Shown: piece by piece, positions 26,936 to 36,949 of the stretch
Numbering within the stretch: the first letter of the stretch is position 1
Layout: every line of letters begins with the position of its first letter
Assembly (NCBI GenBank): GCA_030427405.1
Contig: JAUHXK010000001.1
Coordinates: forward strand, 186,001-250,000
Length of the DNA: 64,000 nucleotides
Direction of reading: 5' to 3'
DNA from: Alphaproteobacteria bacterium
GTDB lineage: Bacteria > Pseudomonadota > Alphaproteobacteria > Rhodobacterales > Rhodobacteraceae
Program-made: the position numbers and the translations under genes
Notes under the pieces: model-generated
Told to the model about the DNA's origin: nothing
Seen by the model: only the letters and a program-made list of their open reading frames with translations
Database searches by the model: none

Positions 26936-27604
26936 TTAACTCTCCTTCAGATGAGGCATGGCCTTGATGAGATAATCATAGCCGGTGATCAATGTCAGAC
27001 CAGCTGCGATCCACAGCAGCCACAGGCCCACCTGGCCCGACCAGACCATCCCGTTGTAAAAACCGCGCAATCCGACCTCGTCGCTGACCTGCCCGGTCAA
27101 CACCTGTTCGACAAGCGCGGGGTCCATGCCCATGACGGACATGCCCAGGTGGTGTTCGAATATCCCTTGCGAGAAAAGGACCGCAATCGCCACCATCTGC
27201 GCGGTTGTCTTCCACTTGGCCAGCTTGGTCACCTTAAGTGTTCCGGCCACATCCCCAAGATATTCACGCAACCCCGACACAAAGACTTCGCGGAACAGGA
27301 TCACGGTTGCGGGCAGCACCAGCCACGGCGTCCAGTGTTCGGTCGAATACCCGACCAGAATCATAAGCGCGATCACCACCATCGCCTTGTCCGCGATCGG
27401 GTCCAGCATCGCCCCGATCTTGGTTTCCTGTTTCCAGGCACGCGCCAGGTAGCCATCGAACCAGTCGGTGATCGCGGCCGAAAGGAACAGGATCAGCGCA
27501 AACCAGTCCGCATAGGGCCGGGTAAAGTAAAGGAACATCACAGCCAGCCCCGGCGCGGCCAGCAGGCGCAATACAGTCAGAATGTTTGGCAGGTTCCATT
27601 TCAT
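26936..27604 (-). CDS. pgsA: CDP-diacylglycerol--glycerol-3-phosphate 3-phosphatidyltransferase
   Basis: 222 residues from the ATG at 27604 (MKWNLPNILTVLRLLAAPGL). The CDP-alcohol phosphatidyltransferase motif DG..AR...G...D...D is present (FDGYLARAWKQETKIGAMLD, then PIADK). Several membrane helices. It makes phosphatidylglycerophosphate for phosphatidylglycerol synthesis. First gene of pgsA-moaD-moaE, a common alphaproteobacterial order. Confidence 0.94.
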   Translation of the reverse strand: MKWNLPNILTVLRLLAAPGLAVMFLYFTRPYADWFALILFLSAAITDWFDGYLARAWKQETKIGAMLDPIADKAMVVIALMILVGYSTEHWTPWLVLPATVILFREVFVSGLREYLGDVAGTLKVTKLAKWKTTAQMVAIAVLFSQGIFEHHLGMSVMGMDPALVEQVLTGQVSDEVGLRGFYNGMVWSGQVGLWLLWIAAGLTLITGYDYLIKAMPHLKES

Positions 27605-27819
27605 GCCCCGGACCCTACATCGCTGTTTCGGAACAGGAAAGACGGGATCATGATTTTCCGCGCCATTCCCGGCCCCGGCGGGCCAATAAGGGCAAAGCGC
27701 CGCATGCATCGCACCCATCACGGATATGGCCTTGGCTATGGGCTGAAATCGGACCAGATTGCGCCGCATACGCCCTTGGGCGACCTATCCGTTTCCAGCC
27801 CGCAGGAGCACAGCTTGTC

Positions 27820-28704
27820 ATGACAGCCCACATACGGACCGACGCGCGGGCAAACCTGGCGGGCAGCGCCTGGATGATTGCGGCCATGGCTGGATTCGCG
27901 TTTGAGGATGCCCTGCTGAAAAGCGCAACCGCCGCAGTGCCGATCTGGCAGGTCATGATCCTGTTCGGGGCCGGTGGTGCGCTGGTCTTTGGCTGCGCGG
28001 CAGGCTGGCGCAGGGCGCGCCTTCTGCACCCCGACGTCTTGTCCCGCCCAATGAAAATCCGCGTCCTGTTTGAAGTTCTGGGCCGGTTGTTCTACGTTCT
28101 TGCGATTGCCCTGACACCGCTCTCGTCCGCCACGGTAATATTGCAGGCAACCCCCCTTGTGGTGGTTGCGGGTGCTGCATTGTTTTTCAACGAAACGGTT
28201 GGCTGGCGCCGGTGGAGCGCAATTTTCGTCGGTCTGGTGGGTGTGGTCGTTATCATCCAACCGACGGGCGACAGCTTTACCGCCCTGTCCCTGCTGGCTG
28301 TTCTTGGCATGATCGGTTTTGCCGGGCGCGACCTGGCCAGCCGCGCCGCGCCGGCGACGCTGGGCACGGCGGTACTGGGGTTCTACGGGTTCCTCTCGAT
28401 CCTTGCCGCCGGAATCGCCTATCGGTTCTGGGAAGGGGCGCCGATGGTTTCCCTGTCCGCCCATGCGTGGCTGCACGTCACCGGCGCGATCGTCATGGGG
28501 GTCCTGGCCTATGCCGCGCTGATGAAGGCAATGCGCACTGGCGAGGTTTCAGCCGTTACGCCATTCCGTTACTCCCGACTGTTGTTCGGGGTGGCACTGG
28601 GCGTGTTCCTGTTTGGCGAAGGGCTGGATCAGTCCATGTGGATTGGCAGCGCCCTGATCGTTGCATCGGGCCTGTACATCCTGTGGCGCGGGCGAAAGAC
28701 CTAA
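27820..28704 (+). CDS. DMT-family (EamA) transporter
   Basis: 294 residues from the ATG at 27820 with AGGAG upstream. Ten hydrophobic helices in two EamA halves; the first half ends with the typical [20 protein letters not shown] segment and the second has [30 protein letters not shown]. Such proteins export metabolites such as amino acids; the substrate is unknown. Its stop codon overlaps the uvrC stop codon from the opposite strand (bases 28701-28704). Confidence 0.87.
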   Translation: MTAHIRTDARANLAGSAWMIAAMAGFAFEDALLKSATAAVPIWQVMILFGAGGALVFGCAAGWRRARLLHPDVLSRPMKIRVLFEVLGRLFYVLAIALTPLSSATVILQATPLVVVAGAALFFNETVGWRRWSAIFVGLVGVVVIIQPTGDSFTALSLLAVLGMIGFAGRDLASRAAPATLGTAVLGFYGFLSILAAGIAYRFWEGAPMVSLSAHAWLHVTGAIVMGVLAYAALMKAMRTGEVSAVTPFRYSRLLFGVALGVFLFGEGLDQSMWIGSALIVASGLYILWRGRKT

Positions 28705-30575
28705 CCCTTGTCGTGGAAAAAGTCGTAAACCTTCTGCGCCAACCCGGCCGATATCCCTTCGACCGCTTTTAGATCGGCCAGATTGGCCCGGCTGACGGCC
28801 TTGGCGCTGCCGAAATGTGCCAGCAGCGCACGTTTGCGCGCCGCGCCCACACCGGGGATTTCATCCAGCGGCGTCGTTCCGATCGCCTTGGCCCGTTTCG
28901 CGCGATGCGTGCCAATGGCGAAACGGTGCGCCTCATCACGCAGACGCTGAACAAAGTACAACACCGGATCGTTGCGTTTCAGCGCAAAGGGGCGTTGGCC
29001 TATGCGGTGGAATTCTTCCTTGCCGTGGTCGCGGTCGACGCCCTTGGCGACGCCGATCATCGGGATATCTTCGACCCCGTGCTGGGCCATGATCTCATGC
29101 ACCGCGCTTACCTGCCCGGCCCCGCCGTCGATCAGCAGAAGATCGGGCCACAGCCCCTTGTCCCGGTCAGGATCTTCCTTTTGCAGACGGGTGAAGCGGC
29201 GGGTCAGGACTTCTTTCATCATCCCGAAATCGTCACCGGGGGTCAGGTCGTCGCCGCGGATGTTGAACTTGCGATAGGCGTTCTTCATGAACCCTTCGGG
29301 GCCAGCCACGATCATACCGCCCACCGCGTTGGTGCCCTGAATATGCGAGTTGTCGTAGACCTCGATCCGGCTGGGCGGCGCATCCAGTTCAAACGCCTCG
29401 GCCACACCGCGCAACAACTTGGCCTGCGTGGCGCTTTCGGACATACGGCGGGCCAGCGATTCGCGCGCGTTGCGCAGGGCTCCGGCCACCAGCTCTTGTT
29501 TTTCGCCCCGCTGCGGGACAAGGATTTCCACCTTGCGCCCGGCCTTTTCGGCCAGAGCCTGTTCCATCAGGTCAGCGTTTTCGATCCCGTCCGACAGGAT
29601 CAACTGACGCGGCGGTTCCTTGTTGTCGTAGAACTGTCCCAGAAAGGCTTCCATCACCTCTGCGGGCGAAACCTCGGCCCCGACGCGCGGATAGAAATCC
29701 TTGTTGCCCCAGTTCTGGTTGGCGCGGATGAAGAACACCTGAACACAGGCCTGCCCGCTGTCCATATACAGTCCGATTACATCCGCCTCGGTCACGCCGC
29801 GCGGGTTGATGCCCTGGCTGGTCTGCACCTGCGTCAGCGCCCGGATACGGTCGCGCAAACCGGCGGCGCGTTCGAACTCCATCGCCTCGGAGGCGGCCAT
29901 CATCTGTTCGGCCAGTTCCTCCTGCACCTTGGTCGACCGTCCTGACAGGAACCGTTCGGCATCCTTGACGCTTTCGCGATAGTCACCCTCCGAGATCAAC
30001 CCGACACACGGCCCCGAGCATCGTTTGATCTGATACAGCAGGCAAGGCCGTGTGCGGCTGTCGAACATGGAATCCGAGCAACTGCGCAGAAGGAAAGCCT
30101 TTTGCAGTTGGTTCAACGTCCGGTTTACTGCACCTGCACTAGCGAAAGGGCCGAAATAGGCACCCTTTTCCTTTTTCGCGCCGCGGTGTTTCTTGATCTG
30201 CGGAAAGGCATGGTCCTTGGCAACCAGAATATTCGGAAAGCTTTTGTCATCCCGCAGCAACACGTTGTACTTGGGCTTGAGCTGCTTGATCAGGTTCTGC
30301 TCCAGCAGCAGCGCCTCGGTCTCGGTCCGCGTGGTCAGAAACATCATCGACGCGGTTGCGGCGATCATCTTTTCGATCCGCCCCGAATGGCCGGGCCGCG
30401 TATAGTTCGACACCCGCGCCCTGAGGTTGCGCGCCTTGCCCACATAAAGAACGCGACTGTCGGCATCCAGCATCCGGTAGACACCGGGCGAGTTGTCCAG
30501 CGTCTTCACATAGCTCTGGATACAGGCATAGCCCGTGGGCCGCGTACCAATCGGAGGATCGTCCTGAGGCGTCAT
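28701..30575 (-). CDS. uvrC: UvrABC excinuclease subunit C
   Basis: 624 residues. The GIY-YIG nuclease domain opens the protein ([30 protein letters not shown]). A UVR domain follows ([18 protein letters not shown]), then the RNase H-like half with [17 protein letters not shown] and two HhH motifs at the end ([37 protein letters not shown]). It makes both incisions in nucleotide excision repair. Convergent with the DMT gene; the 290-base upstream gap holds its promoter. Confidence 0.96.
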   Translation of the reverse strand: MTPQDDPPIGTRPTGYACIQSYVKTLDNSPGVYRMLDADSRVLYVGKARNLRARVSNYTRPGHSGRIEKMIAATASMMFLTTRTETEALLLEQNLIKQLKPKYNVLLRDDKSFPNILVAKDHAFPQIKKHRGAKKEKGAYFGPFASAGAVNRTLNQLQKAFLLRSCSDSMFDSRTRPCLLYQIKRCSGPCVGLISEGDYRESVKDAERFLSGRSTKVQEELAEQMMAASEAMEFERAAGLRDRIRALTQVQTSQGINPRGVTEADVIGLYMDSGQACVQVFFIRANQNWGNKDFYPRVGAEVSPAEVMEAFLGQFYDNKEPPRQLILSDGIENADLMEQALAEKAGRKVEILVPQRGEKQELVAGALRNARESLARRMSESATQAKLLRGVAEAFELDAPPSRIEVYDNSHIQGTNAVGGMIVAGPEGFMKNAYRKFNIRGDDLTPGDDFGMMKEVLTRRFTRLQKEDPDRDKGLWPDLLLIDGGAGQVSAVHEIMAQHGVEDIPMIGVAKGVDRDHGKEEFHRIGQRPFALKRNDPVLYFVQRLRDEAHRFAIGTHRAKRAKAIGTTPLDEIPGVGAARKRALLAHFGSAKAVSRANLADLKAVEGISAGLAQKVYDFFHDKG

Positions 30576-30865
30576 GACGTGGACATATGATTCTCTGCGC
30601 GCGGCTGCAATCTTGGGCCTTTCAGTTCAAGAGAAAACAAATCCACGGAATCTGTGGATAACTGTGCAGATAACTTTGACAGCGCCATGAATTTCCCTTG
30701 TGATCAAGCCATTTCCGTTATTTGCCCAAATATTGAGCAACAATTCAACTCATTGTTTTTGCTCGATAATTTTTTTGACCCGCGACAAGTGTATGAAAAA
30801 AAAGACATTTTTGTAACAAGACGGTAACACACCGGTGTGCAGTGCAAAACTTGACTCGAATTTGT
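30576..30865. promoter_or_regulatory. AT-rich gap with a DnaA-box match, upstream of uvrC
   Basis: No gene visible. The plus strand has a perfect DnaA-box consensus TGTGGATAA at 30653-30661 and a weaker look-alike at 30664-30674. AT-rich runs follow (ataattttttt at 30764-30774, gaaaaaaaagac near 30795). It must contain the uvrC promoter. One perfect box alone does not make an origin. Confidence 0.45.
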
Positions 30866-31645
30866 CTATTCCACGCCCACGATGTCAGGAGTTTGCCAGC
30901 CCAGATGCTGACCTCCGTCAACGCAAAGCAACTGTCCGGTTACCGCCGGAGCGTCCAGGAAATAGCCCAGCGCGGCGGTGATATCCGACGGGTTCGAGCC
31001 GCGTTCCAATATCGTGTTTTCGCGTTGCGCCTGAAAATGCGCCGCGCTTTGGCGGTGGCCTTGCAACGTGGGGCCCGGGCCGATCGCATTGACACGAATG
31101 GCAGGTGTCAACGCCTGTGCCGCGGTGCGCGTCAGGGCCCACAGCCCCATTTTCGCAATCGTGTAAGACATAAATTCGGGCGTAAGCTTGCGCACGCGCA
31201 TATCCACCATATTCACGATCAGCCCCGTGGCCACGGGTTCGCCCATATCGTCGCGCTCTGGCTTCAGCCCCTGTTCGGCCATGGCCTGGGTCAGGACGAA
31301 GGGCGCGCGCAGGTTGCTGTCGATATGGCGGTCCCAGCTTTCGCGGGTTGCGGTGCGGATATTGTCGTATTCGAAGATCGACGCGTTGTTCACAAGGCAG
31401 GTCACCGGGCCGCCCAGCGCCGCGACCGCCTGGGGCAAAAGGGCGCTGACTTGGGCCTCGTCCAAAAGATCGGCAGGCAGCGCAACCGCGTTTTGGCCCA
31501 TCGCTTTTACTTCGGCAACGGTTTCAAGGGCCGCGTCCTGCGACGTGGCATAGTGTACGGCCACATCCATACCGCGCCGGGCCAGATACAGCGCCATGGC
31601 GCGGCCCAGTCGCCTGCCGGCGCCGGTTACAAGTGCGCGGGTCAT
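30866..31645 (-). CDS. SDR oxidoreductase, pteridine-reductase/FolM-like
   Basis: 259 residues of the classical short-chain dehydrogenase fold. The cofactor site is TGAGRRLGRAMALYLA; the TGxxRR form is typical of pteridine reductases and fits NADPH. In the active site the usual serine is replaced by aspartate (NMVDMRVRKLTPEFMSYTIAK), as in PTR1/FolM-type enzymes, while YxxxK is kept. It probably reduces a pterin or dihydrofolate. Last gene of a four-gene unit (S49 peptidase, zinc ribbon, exchanger, SDR). Confidence 0.8.
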   Translation of the reverse strand: MTRALVTGAGRRLGRAMALYLARRGMDVAVHYATSQDAALETVAEVKAMGQNAVALPADLLDEAQVSALLPQAVAALGGPVTCLVNNASIFEYDNIRTATRESWDRHIDSNLRAPFVLTQAMAEQGLKPERDDMGEPVATGLIVNMVDMRVRKLTPEFMSYTIAKMGLWALTRTAAQALTPAIRVNAIGPGPTLQGHRQSAAHFQAQRENTILERGSNPSDITAALGYFLDAPAVTGQLLCVDGGQHLGWQTPDIVGVE

Positions 31646-31666
31646 TCGCGGTTTCCTTGGGTCAGA

Positions 31667-32629
31667 TCAAACCAGTAGGGTGATGACGTACATCGCATAG
31701 AGCAAGGTCAGAACCAAGCCCCAGATCCGCGTGATATCCTGTTTGAAGAACACGAACGGAACCAGCAGAAGCGACGCGCCCAGCATGACCCACAGGTCGA
31801 AATGCAGAAACTCGGGGTCGACCGGAATTCGCCCGAACAGGGTCGCTATCCCGACGATGGCCAGCAGGTTGAACATGTTCGACCCGATGACATTGCCCAG
31901 TGCCACATCTGCCTGCCTGCGCAACGCCGCCATGACCGTCGTCGCCAGTTCGGGCAGCGATGTGCCGACGGCGATCAGTGTCAGCCCGATAACGGTTTCG
32001 CTGACCCCATACGTCCGGGCGATCACGGTTGCGTTGTCGACCAGCAGGTGCGCCCCCATCGGCAGGCCGACCAGGCCCAGGATGAGGTAAACCGAGACCT
32101 TCCAGTACGGCATGTTCGGATCGGCCTCTTCAAGGCCCTCAAGGTCGTCGTCATCGCTGCAGGCCGCCCCACATGCCTTGCGGTGGGCATGGGCCTCGCG
32201 GAAGGCATTCATCAGCATCAGGGCCAGCCCCGACAACAGGATCGCGCCGCTGAACAAGGTGAACGTCCCGCAAAAGGCCAGCGCGATAAAAAGCACCGAG
32301 GCCATAAGCATGAAGACATAGTTCTTGCGGCTGTCGCATTCGCTGGTGTGGAGCGTCGCAAGCAGCGCCGGCAGACCCAGCACCAGCAGGATATTGGCCG
32401 TGTTCGATCCGACGACATTGCCCAGCGCAATACCCGGCGCATTTTCCTTGACCGCGCTGATCGCAATCAGCAATTCCGGCGCAGAGGTGCCAAAGGCGAC
32501 GATTGTCAGGCTGACGATCAGGGCCGGGACACCCAGCCGAAGGCTAAGGTTGACAGCACCACGCACAAGCGCATCGCCGGCCAGCAGCAAGATCAGCAAC
32601 CCAAGGCCAGAAAGCAGCCACGCCGTCAT
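31667..32629 (-). CDS. Calcium/sodium antiporter, CaCA family (YrbG-like)
   Basis: 320 residues with two inverted five-helix repeats. Each alpha repeat has the signature: GTSAPELLIAISAVKE with GNVVGSNTANILLVLGLPAL, and GTSLPELATTVMAAL with LGNVIGSNMFNLLAIVGIAT. The central cytoplasmic loop is acidic (ACSDDDDLEGLEEADPN) and could sense cations. It exchanges Ca2+ for Na+ or H+ across the inner membrane. The start overlaps the upstream gene as ATGA. Confidence 0.93.
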   Translation of the reverse strand: MTAWLLSGLGLLILLLAGDALVRGAVNLSLRLGVPALIVSLTIVAFGTSAPELLIAISAVKENAPGIALGNVVGSNTANILLVLGLPALLATLHTSECDSRKNYVFMLMASVLFIALAFCGTFTLFSGAILLSGLALMLMNAFREAHAHRKACGAACSDDDDLEGLEEADPNMPYWKVSVYLILGLVGLPMGAHLLVDNATVIARTYGVSETVIGLTLIAVGTSLPELATTVMAALRRQADVALGNVIGSNMFNLLAIVGIATLFGRIPVDPEFLHFDLWVMLGASLLLVPFVFFKQDITRIWGLVLTLLYAMYVITLLV

Positions 32630-32796
32630 TTTCGACCTCCGTCTTCACACGCGCACGGCCCCTTGCCGATCTTGAACCGGCCGCAGCGCGAACATTTGGC
32701 CGCGTTCAGACGGTTCTGCCCCGGAAGGCGCAGCTTGCCGAACATCGCCAGAACAACAATCGCGATAAGGAAAAAGAAGACAACCCTGACTATCAC
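32626..32796 (-). CDS. Small membrane protein with a C-terminal zinc ribbon
   Basis: 56 residues with a GTG start at 32796, one base after the S49 peptidase stop. A single membrane helix (VVFFFLIAIVVLAMFGKL) is followed by AAKCSRCGRFKIGKGPCACE, a CxxC...CxC zinc-ribbon-like tail. I recognise this as a small conserved Rhodobacterales protein of unknown function. The stop overlaps the exchanger start (ATGA). Confidence 0.75.
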   Translation of the reverse strand: MIVRVVFFFLIAIVVLAMFGKLRLPGQNRLNAAKCSRCGRFKIGKGPCACEDGGRK

Positions 32797-32797
32797 G

Positions 32798-33595
32798 TCA
32801 CAAACCGAAACGCGCGTACGCCGCACGCTCCTCAAGCCCGGCGATCGCATCCTGTGCCAGCGTGGCCCCGAACCGAGACCAGATCGGTTTGCGAAGCCCA
32901 TAGCGGCGGAACTTGACCTTGTCACCGTACCGGTCCTGCATCATGGGTTTCAGGTGTCCGATCCCGTCGATCAGACCCAGTTCGCTTGCGCGTCGGGCCA
33001 ACCAGATTTCACCGGTAAACAGGTCCTGAGCCTGATTCAGCTTGTCGCCGCGTCGGGTTTTGACATGGGTGATGAAATTCTGATGGATATCGCCAAGCAA
33101 CCGCTCAAGCCGTTCCACATCTTCTTTCTTTTCCGGGGAAAACGGGTCCAGCATGGATTTCGACTGCCCGGCGGTATGGACGCGACGCTCGACCCCTTGC
33201 CGGGCCAGAAAGACATGCGCCCCGAACCCGGCCGAGATTACCCCGATCGACCCCAGCACAGAGCTGTCATCGGCCCAGATCTCGTCAGCCGACGCCGCCA
33301 GCCAATACCCGCCCGAAGCCGCGACATCCTCGACAAAGGCAAAAACCGGTATCTTCATCTCGTCCGCCAAACGTCGGATGCGCGCCCCGATCAACGAGCT
33401 TTGGACAGGCGATCCGCCCGGTGAGTTGATCTCGAGCGCGACGGCAACGGGTTTGCCCTTGCGAAACGCCTTCTCAAGCACCGGCGCCAAAGTTGTATCG
33501 TTCAGCGCCCCGCGCCCGGTCAGGCCGATGGCACCGGACAAACGCACTATGGCCACGCAGGGTTGCTTTTTTACAAACGGAAGGCTGAGTTTCAT
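32798..33595 (-). CDS. S49 family serine peptidase (SohB/SppA-like)
   Basis: 265 residues. The Ser-Lys dyad of S49 peptidases is visible: serine in VAASGGYWLAASAD and lysine in TAGQSKSMLDPFSP. The region ALEINSPGGSPVQSSLIG is also conserved. No clear N-terminal membrane helix, so it may be cytoplasmic or peripheral. It probably digests signal peptides or short membrane fragments. First gene of the unit leading to the exchanger and SDR. Confidence 0.9.
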   Translation of the reverse strand: MKLSLPFVKKQPCVAIVRLSGAIGLTGRGALNDTTLAPVLEKAFRKGKPVAVALEINSPGGSPVQSSLIGARIRRLADEMKIPVFAFVEDVAASGGYWLAASADEIWADDSSVLGSIGVISAGFGAHVFLARQGVERRVHTAGQSKSMLDPFSPEKKEDVERLERLLGDIHQNFITHVKTRRGDKLNQAQDLFTGEIWLARRASELGLIDGIGHLKPMMQDRYGDKVKFRRYGLRKPIWSRFGATLAQDAIAGLEERAAYARFGL

Positions 33596-33708
33596 GGTTG
33601 CCGATGTAGAGCCCCCTCAACCCGTAAACAAGGGACCGCGGCGGGCCAAGACGCGACGTGAACCAATTTCGTGACCGCGATGGGCAAAAATGCAACGCAC
33701 GCTCAAGC

Positions 33709-34470
33709 CTAGCTTCGGATGCGCCAACCGGTTTTGAAAATCCACCAGATCACCGCCAGGCACAGCCCGGTAAACGCAAGAATGGCCAGCAGGCTGAACA
33801 CGATCGGAACATCCGCCAGGCCATAAAACGACCAGCGGAACCCTGAAATCAGGTACACCACCGGATTGAACAGCGTGATGGTCTGCCACAGCGGCGGCAG
33901 CATCGTGATCGAGTAGAACGTGCCCCCCAAAAAGATCAGCGGCGTGACAACAAGCTGCGGGATCAGGGATATCTGTTCGAAATTGCTGGCCCAGATTCCG
34001 ACAATGAACCCCAGCAATGAAAAACTGAGACAGGTCAGGATCAGGAAAGCGGCCATGGCCAGCGGGTGTTCAACCCGGATTTCCACGAAAAAGCTTGCGG
34101 TGAACAGGATGACCACCCCCACGAACAACGCCTTGGTCGCAGCAGCGCCAACATAGCCGATCACGATCTCGATGAACGTTACCGGCGCCGACAGCAACTC
34201 GTAAATGGTGCCCAGAAACTTGGGGAAATAGATCCCGAACGAGGCATTTGAAATGGACAGCATCACCACCGAAAGCATGATCAGCCCCGGCACGATAAAC
34301 GCACCATACGAAACCCCTTCGACCTCTTGAATCCGGCTGCCGATGGCGGTGCCGAAAACCACGAAATACAACGAGGTCGACAGAACCGGCGACAGAAAGC
34401 TTTGCGCCAGGGTTCGAAAGAACCGCGCCATTTCAAAGCGATAGATTGCAGCGATGGCCGTCCAGTTCAT
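33709..34470 (-). CDS. ABC-2 type transporter permease
   Basis: 253 residues with six hydrophobic helices and the ABC-2 membrane signature ([20 protein letters not shown], then [16 protein letters not shown]). It overlaps the ATPase gene by 4 bases (ATGA). The pair exports an unknown substrate; similar YadH/NodJ-type permeases move polysaccharides or drugs. Confidence 0.9.
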   Translation of the reverse strand: MNWTAIAAIYRFEMARFFRTLAQSFLSPVLSTSLYFVVFGTAIGSRIQEVEGVSYGAFIVPGLIMLSVVMLSISNASFGIYFPKFLGTIYELLSAPVTFIEIVIGYVGAAATKALFVGVVILFTASFFVEIRVEHPLAMAAFLILTCLSFSLLGFIVGIWASNFEQISLIPQLVVTPLIFLGGTFYSITMLPPLWQTITLFNPVVYLISGFRWSFYGLADVPIVFSLLAILAFTGLCLAVIWWIFKTGWRIRS

Positions 34471-35396
34471 GCGGGCTCTCCCGACACAAGGTTCACGAAT
34501 ATCTCTTCCAGGCTCGATTGCCGCGTCTGCACATCGCGCAGGACCAGCCCGGCTTGCGCCACGTCGTTCAACAGCGTTGTAATACCGGTGCGTTCGGCAT
34601 GGATGTCATAGGTATAGATCAGCGTGTCGCCAGTGCCATTCAGCGTCAGGTTATGTGCCGCCAGCGACGCAGGAATGGCGGCCACAGGTTCTGTCAGCAT
34701 CACCTCGATCTGTTTCTTGCCCATCTGGGCCATCATTGTCTTCTTTTCCTGCACCAGCAGCAGCTTGCCCTTGTCGATGACGCCGACACGATCGGCGATG
34801 GCTTCGGCTTCTTCTATGTAATGCGTGGTCAGGATGATGGTGACACCGGCCTGCTTCAGTTCGGCGACGATCTCCCACATGTCCTTGCGCAGTTCGACAT
34901 CGACACCGGCCGTCGGCTCATCCAGGAAAAGAATGCGCGGCTCATGCGCCAGCGCCTTGGCGATCAGGACGCGACGCTTCATGCCCCCCGACAATTCCTT
35001 GATCGAGCTCTTGCGTTTTTCAAACAGCGACAGCTTGCGCAAAATCTCCTCGATCCGGGCGTTGTCTGGCCCGTGGCCAAACAGGCCACGCGAAAACCGC
35101 ACCGTATTCCAGACCTTCTCAAACGGCTCCAGCGCAATTTCCTGCGGCACAAGGCCGATCATGCGCCGCGCGGCCCGAAAATCCCCGACGATGTCATGCC
35201 CGCCGACCGTAACCGTACCCGAGCTTGGCGTCGTGATACCGCATATGGTCGAGATCAGGGTCGTTTTGCCGGCACCGTTTGGGCCAAGCAAAGCTAGGAT
35301 CTCGCCCTCTTTTATGTCCAGCGACACCCCTTTCAAGGCCTCGAAACCGCCGGCATATGTTTTGTACAGGTCCTTGATGGACAGAATAGTAGTCAT
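34467..35396 (-). CDS. ABC transporter ATP-binding protein (exporter type)
   Basis: 309 residues. Walker [16 protein letters not shown]-loop [14 protein letters not shown], signature [15 protein letters not shown], Walker [14 protein letters not shown] and switch histidine TTHYIEEAE are all present. The C-terminal 90 residues are an extra domain typical of CcmA/YadG-type exporters. Works with the permease downstream. Confidence 0.93.
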   Translation of the reverse strand: MTTILSIKDLYKTYAGGFEALKGVSLDIKEGEILALLGPNGAGKTTLISTICGITTPSSGTVTVGGHDIVGDFRAARRMIGLVPQEIALEPFEKVWNTVRFSRGLFGHGPDNARIEEILRKLSLFEKRKSSIKELSGGMKRRVLIAKALAHEPRILFLDEPTAGVDVELRKDMWEIVAELKQAGVTIILTTHYIEEAEAIADRVGVIDKGKLLLVQEKKTMMAQMGKKQIEVMLTEPVAAIPASLAAHNLTLNGTGDTLIYTYDIHAERTGITTLLNDVAQAGLVLRDVQTRQSSLEEIFVNLVSGEPA

Positions 35397-35501
35397 GCGC
35401 GTCCCCGTTCTGGCGCCGACACTATCGCGCCGATCCGGGGCCGAACAGACCCAAAACGCACGAGGTTTCAGGCAGGAAACTCCCGCAAGCCGCCGCGCGC
35501 T

Positions 35502-36761
35502 CTAGGCGGCGCTTTTCATTTCGGCGATCCGTTTCTGCACCAGTTCCAGATGCAACCGCGCATCGTATTGAACCTGCCGATAGGCCGGTGGCAGACGCAG
35601 CGCCGCCAGCTTGTCATCCAGGTCTTGCAACTGCACGCGCATCTGGTCCAGTTCGGTGATGCCGGGGTCTTTTCCCAAATCCAGCTCGATCTGCTGGATT
35701 TCGGGATAGTGATGCCAGACCCGCCAACGCATTGCATAACCATAGGCCAGCGGCAACAACCGCAACAACGGCACGACGATAAAGAAGAATGGCAACAACA
35801 GCAGCAGAACACGGTTGATCTGTGCCGCGATCCAATAGGGCAACCAGTTGTGCCAGGTCGTGGGACCTTCCAGGATCAGTTGGCGCGCCGTGTTGTTCAC
35901 GGTCAGCCCGGTCCCTTCGATTCCGGGAAAGACGCCGGGGTTTGTGATGATCCCCCGTGCCCCGTGCAATTCAATGGCCGCCATCGTCAACCGGTTGACA
36001 AGGGCCGGGTGCATATCGGGTCGCACAAGCAGCCGCGCCTGCAGCGCAATCAGGTCAACGGGCCGCGGCGGCAATACCGGGTCCAGAGACATCCCGCCGG
36101 CCGGTACAGTGACCACCGACGCATAGGACAACCGCCGCGAGATCGCTTCGACATATTCAAGTTCCAGCACCCTGAGCGCAGGTTCGTGATAGGCCGCGAC
36201 CAGATAAGGTGCGTCGATCGGGGCCACGTAAACGGCAATATCAAGCTCGCCCGCCAACAGGGCCGCCGCCGCATCGGCATAGGCTATCGAAAGATGGGTA
36301 TTGTCCTCATATGCCAGACCGACCGCCGCCTCGAAATCCCGGAACGCCGCGGCTGTCCCCGATCCGGGCGCCCCGCTGTTGATACGCAGGTTGCGCCATT
36401 GCGACGGGTTGCGCGGGATGATGGCCTCATCGCGCACAAGAAACACCACCGGCTCGAAAAAGACATTGCCCAACGCCTCGGCACGTTCGCTGTCCACCGG
36501 GATTCCGCCCTGAACAAAGGCAGCATCTACCTGCCCCTGGTCAATCACCTCGGCGTTTTCGACGGAACCGGCTGTTTCGGCAATGTCGACATGGATGCCG
36601 TCGCGCTCAAGAATTTGAGCGTATTTTCTGGCTTCGGCCTCATAGGCACCGCCCCGCGGGCCGGATGCCAGGCGAAAGCTGCCCGGTGGCGGCAACTGGA
36701 TTGCCAACATCGCCACGACGGCCAGCACCAGCGCCAGCCAAAGAAAAACCCAAAATCGCAT
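35502..36761 (-). CDS. TAXI-type TRAP solute-binding protein with C-terminal membrane anchor
   Basis: 419 residues. An N-terminal signal/anchor (VFLWLALVLAVVAMLAIQL) precedes a TAXI domain (RLASGPRGGAYEAEARKYAQ, VDAAFVQGGIPVD, DNTHLSIAYADAAAALLAGE). Unusually, a second membrane stretch (INRVLLLLLPFFFIVVPLLR) and a charged coiled-coil tail follow at about 315-419. No TRAP permease lies nearby, so it may not feed a transporter. Sensor or envelope roles are possible. Confidence 0.85.
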   Translation of the reverse strand: MRFWVFLWLALVLAVVAMLAIQLPPPGSFRLASGPRGGAYEAEARKYAQILERDGIHVDIAETAGSVENAEVIDQGQVDAAFVQGGIPVDSERAEALGNVFFEPVVFLVRDEAIIPRNPSQWRNLRINSGAPGSGTAAAFRDFEAAVGLAYEDNTHLSIAYADAAAALLAGELDIAVYVAPIDAPYLVAAYHEPALRVLELEYVEAISRRLSYASVVTVPAGGMSLDPVLPPRPVDLIALQARLLVRPDMHPALVNRLTMAAIELHGARGIITNPGVFPGIEGTGLTVNNTARQLILEGPTTWHNWLPYWIAAQINRVLLLLLPFFFIVVPLLRLLPLAYGYAMRWRVWHHYPEIQQIELDLGKDPGITELDQMRVQLQDLDDKLAALRLPPAYRQVQYDARLHLELVQKRIAEMKSAA

Positions 36762-36949
36762 CCGTTCCTCACGCGATCCATCCCGTTGCAGACGCTAAGC
36801 CCCCACGACGACCGTGGCAAGTATGCGCACCATTTCCCGGCCCCGGCCCTTACCGTCCCTTCGACCCTTGCCACAAACGCCACGTCTTGACATCCAACAC
36901 TTGCAATCAGCGCGGACCACCCCGAGGCTCTGACCAAGGGAGACTTGCA

